Shown: positions 1 to 6,456, numbered from the stretch's first letter. The stretch: 6,505 nt of DNA from Campylobacterales bacterium (GCA_027009865.1 JALVCR010000125.1:1-6505), one strand, 5' to 3'. The notes: generated by a model not told the origin, from the sequence alone. Made by a program: numbers and translations.

Positions 1-513
1 GGACCCGGTCTGGTTTTCATATCTCTTCCTGTTATTTTAAATAATTTTGGAAATTTGGGAATTTTCTTTGCTCTTTTATTCTTTTTAGCTTTGGCTTTTG
101 CGGGCATTACTTCGGCTATCTCTTTGGTTGAACCGGTAGTTCAATATTTGATAGATAGATTTAAAATGACAAGAACAAAGGCGGTAGTTTTAAGCTCTTT
201 TTTATATTGGTTTGTCGGAATAGGAGCTATTTTATCATATTCTAAAGCTTGGGGTAAAGTGTTTAGTTTTAATTCCCGCCCTTTGTTTGATATATTGGAA
301 TACTCCACAGACTCCATTCTTCTTCCTTTGGGAGGGCTTTTGATTTCAATTTTTGTAGGATATGTTCTTCAAAAAAATAGAGTTTACAGCGCTTTAGAAC
401 ATGAAATGGGAGAGAAATTTTTTCATGTTTGGAGATTTAGCATAAGATATATAGCTCCGATAGCATTGATATTTATGATGTTAAATTTAATGGGGGTTAT
501 AAAAATAGGTTAA
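1..513 (+). CDS. NSS-family sodium-dependent transporter, C-terminal part (5' end outside window)
   Basis: The reading frame is open from base 1, so the gene begins upstream of the window; 170 residues and a TAA stop are visible. The TTG at 55 is an internal codon, not the start, because the preceding residues (GPGLVFISLP) already match the family. The fragment is strongly hydrophobic with about four membrane helices, fitting the last third of a neurotransmitter:sodium symporter (SNF/NSS, LeuT-fold), which imports amino acids or related solutes with Na+. The segment AGITSAISLVEP (fragment residues 34-45) corresponds to the LeuT TM8 region; its Ala, Thr and Ser (34, 37, 38) match the Na2 sodium-site residues. 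LPLGGLLISIFVGYVL and IRYIAPIALI are further typical family segments. Substrate cannot be told because the TM1 and TM6 binding residues are missing. A terminator-like hairpin follows the stop, so it probably ends its transcription unit. Confidence 0.93.
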   Translation, partial: GPGLVFISLPVILNNFGNLGIFFALLFFLALAFAGITSAISLVEPVVQYLIDRFKMTRTKAVVLSSFLYWFVGIGAILSYSKAWGKVFSFNSRPLFDILEYSTDSILLPLGGLLISIFVGYVLQKNRVYSALEHEMGEKFFHVWRFSIRYIAPIALIFMMLNLMGVIKIG

Positions 514-542
514 AATCCTATTTTGTAACCTTTTTTTCTTTT
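507..542 (+). terminator. Probable intrinsic terminator of the NSS transporter
   Basis: Overlapping the stop codon, GGTTA (508-512) can pair with TAACC (526-530), with extra A-T pairs inside (AAA 513-515 with TTT 522-524, G525 bulged). It is followed by a T-rich run at 531-542 (seven T, C, four T, broken only by that C). An alternative 8-bp stem, AAAATAGG (502-509) with CCTATTTT (517-524), competes with it. The stem is short and AT-rich, but its position and the T-run fit rho-independent termination. Confidence 0.6.
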
Positions 543-544
543 CA

Positions 545-560
545 CCCCCCCCTTTTTTTT
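545..560. repeat. C8T8 homopolymer block upstream of the GGDEF-EAL gene
   Basis: Eight consecutive C (545-552) are followed directly by eight T (553-560), in the non-coding gap about 95-110 bases before the ATG at 654. Poly-C/G tracts of eight or more are well known in Campylobacterota as slippage-prone, phase-variable tracts. A tract here would alter promoter spacing rather than reading frame. Whether this one varies cannot be seen from one sequence. Confidence 0.75.
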
Positions 561-586
561 ACTTTCTAAAAAAATTTTTCCTTCAG

Positions 587-642
587 TCGATTTAAGTTCA
601 AGGTATAAAAATTTTTCATATATAAATTTAATCGATTTTAAG
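587..642. repeat. Direct repeat pair TCGATTTAAG / TCGATTTTAAG
   Basis: TCGATTTAAG at 587-596 recurs as TCGATTTTAAG at 632-642, differing by one extra T, with starts 45 bases apart. The second copy lies in the 5' leader beside the ribosome binding site and includes the palindrome AATCGATT (630-637). The pair brackets both candidate -10 elements of the downstream gene, an arrangement that would suit a regulator site. AT-rich sequence makes chance similarity possible. Confidence 0.5.
597..626 (+). promoter_or_regulatory. Candidate promoter for the GGDEF-EAL gene
   Basis: Two -10-like TATAAA hexamers occur at 604-609 and 621-626, 44 and 27 bases before the start codon. No convincing -35 is present; the best is TTCAAG at 597-602, 18 bases before the second hexamer, with three of six consensus bases. 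Weak -35 elements are usual in Campylobacterota. The gene is separated from the upstream transporter by a terminator-like structure, so it needs its own promoter. Confidence 0.4.
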
Positions 643-653
643 AAGGAAGAGAT

Positions 654-2471
654 ATGGTAAAAGCCGTTTTGAAAAAAGCAAAAAATGATAATGAGCTTTC
701 TCAAGCTTTGTCAAGAGTTACTATATCTCCTTCCATATTTTTGATATCTGCTTTTTTAACTCAATTTATGGGATATGATCTTACCTTTACAATGATAGCT
801 TCAGGATTTCATACACTATATAGTGTTTTTATTTTTTTTAATATTTTAAGATATCCAAGGAAATTTCCTTTTAGAAAATTTATTAATATAATTGCTGATT
901 TAGGGCTTTTAAATTTGGTTATCTATTTTGAAGGTATTAAAGCTATTTTTCTGTATCCAATTATTCTTTGGATAATTGTTGGAAACGGAGTTAGATTTGG
1001 AATAAAATATTTTTATACCGCTCTATTTTTTGGAGTTTTATTTTTTGCTTCAGCTACATACTTTAATAGTAATTGGCATTCTCACAAGGAGCTTTCTATT
1101 TCTCTTACCATAGGGCTTATTATTTTAACTCTATTTTATACTTCTCTTATAAAAAAACTTCACTATTTGAATGAAACATTGGAAGATAAAGTAAAAGAGA
1201 GAACCAAAGAATTAAAACATAGGCTCTATTACGACTCTTTAACAAATTTAAAAAACAGGTATTCCTTAACAAAATATCTTGAGAAATATAATTTTTTTGT
1301 TTTGATACTTATAGATATAAGCGGTTTTAAAAACTATAATGATATTTATGGTGTAGAAATAGGAAATGAAATATTAAAAAGATTTGCTTATTTTTTAAAA
1401 TCTTTCTATAAAAGAAAACCTTATGAAGTTTACAGAGTTTATGCCGACGGTTTTGCTGTTGTGGGAGTTGGCAAACATATAGATATGCAAACATATGAGA
1501 GAGATTTAATGGAATTTTTCGAGAATCTTGATAAATTTTCGATAAAACTAATATCTTTGAAAGATGAAATAAAGATAGACGTCTCTATGGGAATAACTTT
1601 TGAAAAAGATCATGCTTTGGAAAAAGCCGATATGGCTTTAACTTATGCTAAAAAGAGAAGAAGGAAGTATGTAATATATGATGAAAGTATAGATACGACA
1701 AAACAGTGTAAAAATACCCTTTTTTGGAAAAGGGAGATAAAAAAAGCAATAGAAAGGGATAATATAGTGCCTCTTTTTCAGCCTATAGTGGATGGGGAAG
1801 GAGAGATAGTAAAATATGAGTCTTTAATGAGACTTAAGAGAATTAAAGAAAATGGAGAAGAGGAACTTGTCTCACCTTTCTTCTTTCTTGATGTGGCTAT
1901 AAAAACAAACTTATATGAAAAGCTTACAATCTCTATGATAGAGAAGAGTTTTTCTATGATGAAAGAGCTTGGAAGCGAATTTTCCATAAATCTTTCGTTT
2001 GACGATATTGCTAATAGGGATGTAATTTTTGCTCTTAAAGAGGCTATTATAAAATATGAAATAGGAAATTTGCTTATTTTAGAAATTGTTGAAAGCTCTA
2101 ATGTGGAAGATTATGCTTTGATAAAAGAGTTTGTAAAAGATTTTAGAAAATTTGGAGTAAGAATAGCAATAGACGATTTTGGGTCGGGCTTTTCAAACTA
2201 TTCCCATATTTTAGAAATTTCTCCCGATATTTTAAAAATTGATGGAAGTCTAATTAAAAATATTCATGAAAATAGAAATTCATATATTTTGGTAAAATCG
2301 ATAGTTTCTCTGGCTAAATCTCTAAATATAAAAACGGTTGCCGAATTTGTCCACTCAAAAGAGGTTTTTGATATAGCTAAAGATTTGGGAGTGGACTATT
2401 TTCAAGGGTTTTATTTTTCTCCTCCTCTCTCTTTTGAGAAGCTAAGAAGCAATTTTTTTGTAAGTGTTTGA
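654..2471 (+). CDS. Membrane sensor GGDEF-EAL protein; predicted c-di-GMP phosphodiesterase with an RpfC-like input domain
   Basis: 605 residues; ATG at 654 is preceded by AAGGA (643-647) at 6-base spacing. Residues about 24-166 form five or six membrane helices, followed by a charged, probably coiled-coil linker (167-190). The GGDEF domain (about 190-345) is degenerate: the signature reads YADGF (263-267), losing both glycines and the metal-binding Glu, and the inhibitory RxxD site reads RKPY (254-257). Cyclase activity is therefore unlikely. The EAL domain (about 355-600) keeps the expected residues: ESLMR (389-393), N446, E477, DDFGSGFSN (507-515), K528, E564 and QGFYF (584-588). It probably hydrolyses c-di-GMP to pGpG. 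The N-terminal ELSQALSR (14-21) and LWIIVGNGVRFG (105-116) resemble the DSF-sensing region of the kinase RpfC as I remember it. The gene ends inside the opposite-strand DSF synthase gene, suggesting that it senses that signal. Domain calls are firm; the ligand is inferred. Confidence 0.93.
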   Translation: MVKAVLKKAKNDNELSQALSRVTISPSIFLISAFLTQFMGYDLTFTMIASGFHTLYSVFIFFNILRYPRKFPFRKFINIIADLGLLNLVIYFEGIKAIFLYPIILWIIVGNGVRFGIKYFYTALFFGVLFFASATYFNSNWHSHKELSISLTIGLIILTLFYTSLIKKLHYLNETLEDKVKERTKELKHRLYYDSLTNLKNRYSLTKYLEKYNFFVLILIDISGFKNYNDIYGVEIGNEILKRFAYFLKSFYKRKPYEVYRVYADGFAVVGVGKHIDMQTYERDLMEFFENLDKFSIKLISLKDEIKIDVSMGITFEKDHALEKADMALTYAKKRRRKYVIYDESIDTTKQCKNTLFWKREIKKAIERDNIVPLFQPIVDGEGEIVKYESLMRLKRIKENGEEELVSPFFFLDVAIKTNLYEKLTISMIEKSFSMMKELGSEFSINLSFDDIANRDVIFALKEAIIKYEIGNLLILEIVESSNVEDYALIKEFVKDFRKFGVRIAIDDFGSGFSNYSHILEISPDILKIDGSLIKNIHENRNSYILVKSIVSLAKSLNIKTVAEFVHSKEVFDIAKDLGVDYFQGFYFSPPLSFEKLRSNFFVSV

Positions 2472-3449
2472 AATTGATGCTCTTCTTTCTCTTTTTCTTC
2501 TATCTTCTAAAACAAGATTTCCTTTACTGTCTATAAAAGGGAAAGAGGGTTTAAAGAGATTCATTCTTCTATCCTGTTTTGTTCTTATTCTCATTTTAAA
2601 TTGATGTTTCTGTTCTTGAGCTTTTACAAATCTTTGCATAATTTTAATATCGCTCTCTGTTATTTTTAAAGCTGTTTCAACCCAAATTTTTATAATATCT
2701 AAAAGCTCTTTATAATCTATCGGCTGATAGCATCTTTTAGCCCTTTGTATGCCCTGCATTCCATTAAAAACTTTAGAGTGTTTTTTCATATAATTTTCTA
2801 CATCCTCTATCCCATTTTTTGCTATCTTTTCTACTACTCCTTTTGAAAAAAGTTCTTTTGCAGTATATATTTTTCCGCTTTTTATCATCTCTTCAGCCAT
2901 TTTTACCCCTCCCTCTCTTGCCAAAAGACTATATGCTCCCATACCGGGAAAGAGATTGAATTTTATCTCTGGAAAGCCCATTCTTGCTTCCTCTTTTGCA
3001 ATAATGACATGGCTTGAGAGAGCACATTCAAACCCTCCTCCAAGGGCTGAACCTTCGACAAAAGCTATTGTAGTAATAGGAAGATTCATACCCATAGCAT
3101 TTAAATAAACTGTATCTATACACAATTTTGCATATTCAAACAGCATCTCTTTATCTCTTTTTTTAATCAGCCAAGAGAATAAATCCAAATCTCCCCCGAA
3201 ATTAAAAATCTCTGGCACTTGTGATGCTAAAACAAAATATTTTATAGGAATAGGAGGTTCCATTTTATATTTTTCAAAATATTTAATAATTTTATTTTGA
3301 ACGTCATATATTTCTTTTAACATAGTCATACTAAAACAAGCTCTCTTTTGGGGGTTGAAATAGCACCAGACAGCTTCGTGATTTTTATCATATCGTATAG
3401 AAAGCTCTTTTCTCTCTTTAAATATTTCCAAAAAGTTATTATTAATCAT
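2442..3449 (-). CDS. rpfF: RpfF-like DSF synthase (crotonase/enoyl-CoA hydratase superfamily)
   Basis: 335 residues. ATG at 3449-3447 is preceded by AAGGA (3460-3456) at 6-base spacing; the stop is TAG. RpfF enzymes act on 3-hydroxyacyl-ACP, by dehydration and thioester cleavage, to release cis-2-unsaturated fatty acids, the diffusible signal factors used in cell-cell signalling. Crotonase signatures are clear: FVLASQVPEIFNFGGDLDLF (72-91, first oxyanion-hole region), EGSALGGGFECALS (132-145) and GFPEIKFNLFPGMGAYSLL (158-176). The last is characteristic of RpfF rather than beta-oxidation hydratases. Glu141 and Glu161 fall at the same residue numbers as the catalytic pair of Xanthomonas RpfF. 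It is about 45 residues longer than the roughly 290-residue Xanthomonas enzyme, ending in an arginine-rich tail with QDRR (292-295) and EDRRKRERR (315-323). The product is presumably released in the cytoplasm and diffuses outward. Family is sure; exact acyl product and symbol are inferred. Confidence 0.9.
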   Translation of the reverse strand: MINNNFLEIFKERKELSIRYDKNHEAVWCYFNPQKRACFSMTMLKEIYDVQNKIIKYFEKYKMEPPIPIKYFVLASQVPEIFNFGGDLDLFSWLIKKRDKEMLFEYAKLCIDTVYLNAMGMNLPITTIAFVEGSALGGGFECALSSHVIIAKEEARMGFPEIKFNLFPGMGAYSLLAREGGVKMAEEMIKSGKIYTAKELFSKGVVEKIAKNGIEDVENYMKKHSKVFNGMQGIQRAKRCYQPIDYKELLDIIKIWVETALKITESDIKIMQRFVKAQEQKHQFKMRIRTKQDRRMNLFKPSFPFIDSKGNLVLEDRRKRERRASISNTYKKIAS

Positions 3450-3573
3450 TTAATGTCCTTGAAATATCAAAAAATTTATTTAAAATATTAAATAGATGAA
3501 ATAGTATGAAATTATTTATAATATTTTCATTAAAAAGATAATTTAAAAAACAGAAGTTTTGTATCATTTTTGA

Positions 3574-3602
3574 TTGACATAAATAGGAATTAGTTGTATA
3601 AT
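3574..3602 (+). promoter_or_regulatory. Consensus sigma-70 promoter for the NifX-like gene
   Basis: TTGACA (3574-3579) and TATAAT (3597-3602) are both exact consensus hexamers with an ideal 17-base spacer. Transcription would start near 3609, giving a leader of about 53 bases before the ATG at 3662. The ribosome binding site AAAGGA (3649-3654) sits 7 bases before the start. A full -35 consensus is unusual for Campylobacterota-like genomes. The rest of the 3450-3661 gap is very AT-rich; I found no equally good promoter facing the DSF synthase gene. Confidence 0.75.
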
Positions 3603-3661
3603 TTTTTAAGTATATTATTAAGTTATTTAAAATATAAGAAATAATTATAAAGGATGTTTTT

Positions 3662-4024
3662 ATGAAAATAGCCATACCTCTAAAAACAAACAAAAATATG
3701 CCCGCTATTTCACCTCTTTTTGGACATGCCAAATGGTTTGCTTTTATAGACGGAGATGAGATTCAAATAGAGAGGAATTTTTTTGAAGGAGGAAGAGAGG
3801 TGGCCAATTGGCTTTTAGAAAACGGTATTGATACGGTTATTACCCAGCATATAGGATATAATCCTTTTATGATTTTAAAACAAAATAATGTTAAGTGTTT
3901 TTATCCGGGAGATGGCAGAATTATTTTCAGCGAAGCTGTGGATGCTTTAAAAGAGGGAAAACTTACAGAAATTACCGAAGAGAATATTGAAAATTTTACA
4001 AGACATTCTCACTCTCATCATTAA
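3662..4024 (+). CDS. NifX/NifB-type iron-molybdenum cluster-binding family protein
   Basis: 120 residues, apparently complete, with a good ribosome binding site. It fits the dinitrogenase iron-molybdenum cofactor biosynthesis family (NifX/NafY fold, PF02579 type). It starts with a beta strand (MKIAIPLK) and an early PLFGHAKWF segment (19-27), then DTVITQHIGYNPFMILKQ (57-74) and a C-terminal EAVDALKEGKLTEI (91-104). Family members carry or hand over iron-sulfur or FeMo-co-like clusters; many stand-alone versions occur in genomes without nitrogenase and have no settled function. The end RHSHSHH (114-120) is a histidine cluster that could bind metal; there is one cysteine (C79). No nif gene lies nearby. 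It is probably a monocistronic unit, between its own strong promoter and a terminator hairpin. Family assignment is good; the specific role is unknown. Confidence 0.85.
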   Translation: MKIAIPLKTNKNMPAISPLFGHAKWFAFIDGDEIQIERNFFEGGREVANWLLENGIDTVITQHIGYNPFMILKQNNVKCFYPGDGRIIFSEAVDALKEGKLTEITEENIENFTRHSHSHH

Positions 4025-4045
4025 AAGGGGAGATAGATCCCCTTT
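4024..4045. terminator. Bidirectional terminator between the NifX-like gene and icd
   Basis: AAAGGGG (4024-4030) pairs perfectly with CCCCTTT (4039-4045) around the 8-base loop AGATAGAT, giving a 7-bp stem with four G-C pairs. It overlaps the last base of the NifX-like stop codon and lies 3 bases from the end of icd. Read on the minus strand, the stem ends in a short T-run (TTTT, 4026-4023), so it best fits terminating icd; on the plus strand only TTT follows. It is placed to serve both convergent genes. Confidence 0.75.
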
Positions 4046-4048
4046 CAA

Positions 4049-6238
4049 TTAGATTGATTCTACTATTTTATTTAAAGTCTCGCTTGGTCTCATAGCTTTT
4101 TGGGCTTTTTCATCATCTGGATGATAATATCCGCCTATATCGGAAGGTTTGCATTCAACTTCCATCAACTCTTTTATAATTGTCTCTTCATTCTCTTTTA
4201 GCTCTTTTGCTATCGGAGCAAACTTCTCGGCAATCTCTTTATCTTCATTTTGATTTGCAAGAGCTTCCGCCCAATACATAGCCAAATAAAAATGGCTTGC
4301 TTTATTGTCAGGTTCTCCGCATTTTCTTCCAGGAGCTTTATCGTTGTCTAAATATGCCGCATTTGCTTTATCTAAAGCTTCGCACATAACTTTAACTTTT
4401 TTATCTCCTGTTTTGTTATAAATCATTCTAAGAGATTCGGCAAGCGCTAAAAATTCTCCTAAACTATCCCATCTTAAATGGCTCTCTTTTAAAAATTGCT
4501 GAACATGTTTTGGAGCGCTTCCGCCAGCGCCGGTTTCAAACAATCCTCCGCCGGCAAGCAAAGGAACTATACTCATCATTCTCGCACTCGTTCCAAGCTC
4601 TAAAATTGGGAAAAGATCAGTTAGATAATCTCTTAATACGTTTCCTGTTACGCTGATTGTATCAAGTCCTGCTCTAAATCTTTTTAGAGTCCATTTCATT
4701 GCAAGCTCAGGCGCCATAATGTGATATTCAATTGGCTCTTTTTCAATATGAGCTGGCAAATATTCAACTACTTTTTTAATCAAGTTAGCGTCATGAGCTC
4801 TGTTGCTATCAAGCCAAAATACAATTGGAGTACCTGTTAGTTTTCCTCTCTCATGAGCAAGTCTAATCCAATCTTTAATTGCAATATCTTTTGCTCTGTA
4901 AGCTCTCCAGATATCACCTTTTTTAACTTCATGGCTCATTAAAACATTTCCATCCGTGTCAACTACTTCCATTACTCCATCTTCCGGAATTCTGAAAGTA
5001 AATGGATGGCTTCCATACTCTTCTGCTTTTTTAGCCATAAGTCCGACATTGCTTACATGTCCCACTTTTGTTGGATCAAATTGTCCGTTTTTAATTGCAT
5101 CTTTAAGGATTGCATCATACATTTTTGCATAGCTTCTATCTGGAATAACGCACTCTACATCTTGAAGCTCATCATTTTTATTCCACATTTTTCCGCCGTC
5201 TCTAATTACAGGCGGCATAGAAGCGTCAATAATAATGTCGTTTGAAAAATGCAGGTTTGTTATAAGTTTTGAGGAATCCACCATTGCAATATCTGGATTT
5301 CCCTCTTTAATTTTCTCTTCAATAGCTTTTGCAATTTCTTCTTTTTTATCTGATTTTTCAATTTTTTTAAGAAGATCACCAATTCCTAAATCTGGATTTA
5401 CTCCAAGTTTTTCAAACTCATCAGCATATTTTTCAAATATTTCTTTAAAGTAAGCCTCTACCGCATGACCGAAAATAATTGGATCGCTTACTTTCATCAT
5501 TGTGGCTTTCAGGTGAATTGACCAAAGAATACCTTTCTCTTTTGCATCTTCAATTGTTTTTAATAAAAATTTTCTAAGTTCTTCTGCACTCATAAATGAA
5601 GCTGAAACAACATCTCCTGCATCATTGCCTGTCATTTTAGTTAGTTCTTTTCCGTTTAATCTGATTGAAAGATCGCTTCCTTTTTCCAAAATAACAGATT
5701 GCTCATTTTCATAAAAATCGCCTTTATCCATGTAAGCTACATAGCTTTTGCAATCTGGGCTGATTGGTTTTAATCTTGGAGGATGTTTTTTAACCCACTC
5801 TTTAACAACTTTTGCTGCTCTTCTGTCGGAGTTTCCTTCTCTAAGCACCGGATTTACTGCGCTTCCCAAGCAAGTGTTGTATTTTTTTCTAATCTCTTCC
5901 TCTTCTTTTGTTTTAGGCTCTTCAGGAAAATCTGGGATATCGAATCCTTGAGATTGAAGCTCTGCAATGCAGGCTTTAAGCTGAGGAATGGAAGCTGAAA
6001 TATTTGGAAGTTTTATGATATTAGCTTCAGGTTTTAAAACAAGCTCTCCAAGGTATGCAAGCTCGTCAGGAGCTTTCCCCATAGCGGCCAAAACTCTTCC
6101 AGCCAAAGAGATATCTCTTTGCTCTACATTTACTCCGGCCTCTTTTGTAAAATTTTTTACTATCGGAAAGAGAGAGTATGTAGCAAGAGCCGGGGCCTCG
6201 TCTATCTTTGTCCAAACTATTGTAGTTGGTTTACCCAT
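4049..6238 (-). CDS. icd: Monomeric NADP-dependent isocitrate dehydrogenase
   Basis: 729 residues, full length for the roughly 740-residue monomeric (IDH-II) type. ATG at 6238-6236 has AGGAG (6249-6245) upstream at 6-base spacing. It oxidatively decarboxylates isocitrate to 2-oxoglutarate with NADP+, in the cytoplasm; in autotrophs using the reductive TCA cycle the reverse reaction matters. By alignment from memory to Azotobacter vinelandii IDH, the substrate residues are present: S126, N129, R133 and R139 in GSAVNPVLREGNSDRR (125-140) and R536. The metal-binding Asp residues are also present: D347, D537 and D541 (VLRDYLTDLFP, 534-544). H578, R589 and R638 match the positions that contact the NADP 2'-phosphate, so NADP specificity is expected. 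The gene is convergent with the NifX-like gene and shares its terminator. Upstream is a long leader region with an inverted repeat. Nothing looks truncated or frameshifted. Confidence 0.97.
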   Translation of the reverse strand: MGKPTTIVWTKIDEAPALATYSLFPIVKNFTKEAGVNVEQRDISLAGRVLAAMGKAPDELAYLGELVLKPEANIIKLPNISASIPQLKACIAELQSQGFDIPDFPEEPKTKEEEEIRKKYNTCLGSAVNPVLREGNSDRRAAKVVKEWVKKHPPRLKPISPDCKSYVAYMDKGDFYENEQSVILEKGSDLSIRLNGKELTKMTGNDAGDVVSASFMSAEELRKFLLKTIEDAKEKGILWSIHLKATMMKVSDPIIFGHAVEAYFKEIFEKYADEFEKLGVNPDLGIGDLLKKIEKSDKKEEIAKAIEEKIKEGNPDIAMVDSSKLITNLHFSNDIIIDASMPPVIRDGGKMWNKNDELQDVECVIPDRSYAKMYDAILKDAIKNGQFDPTKVGHVSNVGLMAKKAEEYGSHPFTFRIPEDGVMEVVDTDGNVLMSHEVKKGDIWRAYRAKDIAIKDWIRLAHERGKLTGTPIVFWLDSNRAHDANLIKKVVEYLPAHIEKEPIEYHIMAPELAMKWTLKRFRAGLDTISVTGNVLRDYLTDLFPILELGTSARMMSIVPLLAGGGLFETGAGGSAPKHVQQFLKESHLRWDSLGEFLALAESLRMIYNKTGDKKVKVMCEALDKANAAYLDNDKAPGRKCGEPDNKASHFYLAMYWAEALANQNEDKEIAEKFAPIAKELKENEETIIKELMEVECKPSDIGGYYHPDDEKAQKAMRPSETLNKIVESI

Positions 6239-6254
6239 ATTGTTCTCCTATTTA

Positions 6255-6297
6255 AAATATTGATGATTTCTCTAACACTAAAAGTTTATCAATATTT
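6255..6297. repeat. 10-bp inverted repeat in the icd leader
   Basis: AAATATTGAT (6255-6264) is the exact reverse complement of ATCAATATTT (6288-6297), with 23 bases between arms and arm centres 33 bp apart, about three helical turns. The near arm lies 17 bases upstream of the icd start codon, just behind the AGGAG ribosome binding site. It could be a two-site operator or a weak RNA hairpin in the leader. The arms are nearly all A/T, so a chance match is possible. Confidence 0.45.
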
Positions 6298-6456
6298 AAC
6301 AATGCTTTAATTTAAAGTGAGTATTTTCGTAAAGTTATCTAAAAGCAGTGTTTCTTTTATACACAAAAATTATTAATTTAAGCTGATTTGGAAAGGATAA
6401 GAAAATTTTATAAAAGTAAAAAGTGTTTCGTTTCGTATCTTTTTGTTTAAGAAAGG

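Noticed and set aside
55..513. Reading the transporter as a complete 152-residue protein starting at TTG 55
   Set aside because: The frame is open to base 1 and the residues before 55 fit the NSS family, so the gene is cut by the window edge rather than short.
510..704. 64-codon minus-strand open frame across the C8T8 block
   Set aside because: It is Lys/Phe/Ile-rich from homopolymers, runs antisense to the GGDEF-EAL start and transporter terminator, and shows no recognisable domain.
1778..1987. 69-codon minus-strand open frame inside the EAL-encoding region
   Set aside because: It is antisense to conserved EAL domain codons, Ser/Ile/Phe-rich, and has no matching family.
2442..3449. Calling the crotonase-like gene an ordinary beta-oxidation enoyl-CoA hydratase
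   Set aside because: The FNLFPGMGAYSLL segment, the Glu141/Glu161 positions and the longer N-terminal region fit RpfF-type synthases better, and no fatty-acid degradation genes are nearby.
3450..3661. Possible promoter for the DSF synthase on the minus strand
   Set aside because: Several TATAAA/TATTAT-like words exist in this AT-rich stretch, but none has a reasonable -35 at proper spacing, so no particular site can be supported.
3442..3732. 96-codon minus-strand open frame spanning the intergenic region and the start of the NifX-like gene
   Set aside because: It lies antisense to the strong promoter and the start of the NifX-like gene and overlaps the start of the synthase gene. Its sequence is Ile/Asn/Phe-rich as expected from AT-rich spacer, and no family is recognisable.
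5006..6310. Several plus-strand open frames of 63-91 codons inside or upstream of icd
   Set aside because: They are antisense shadows of a well-supported 729-residue enzyme, and the one reaching 6310 only extends into its leader.
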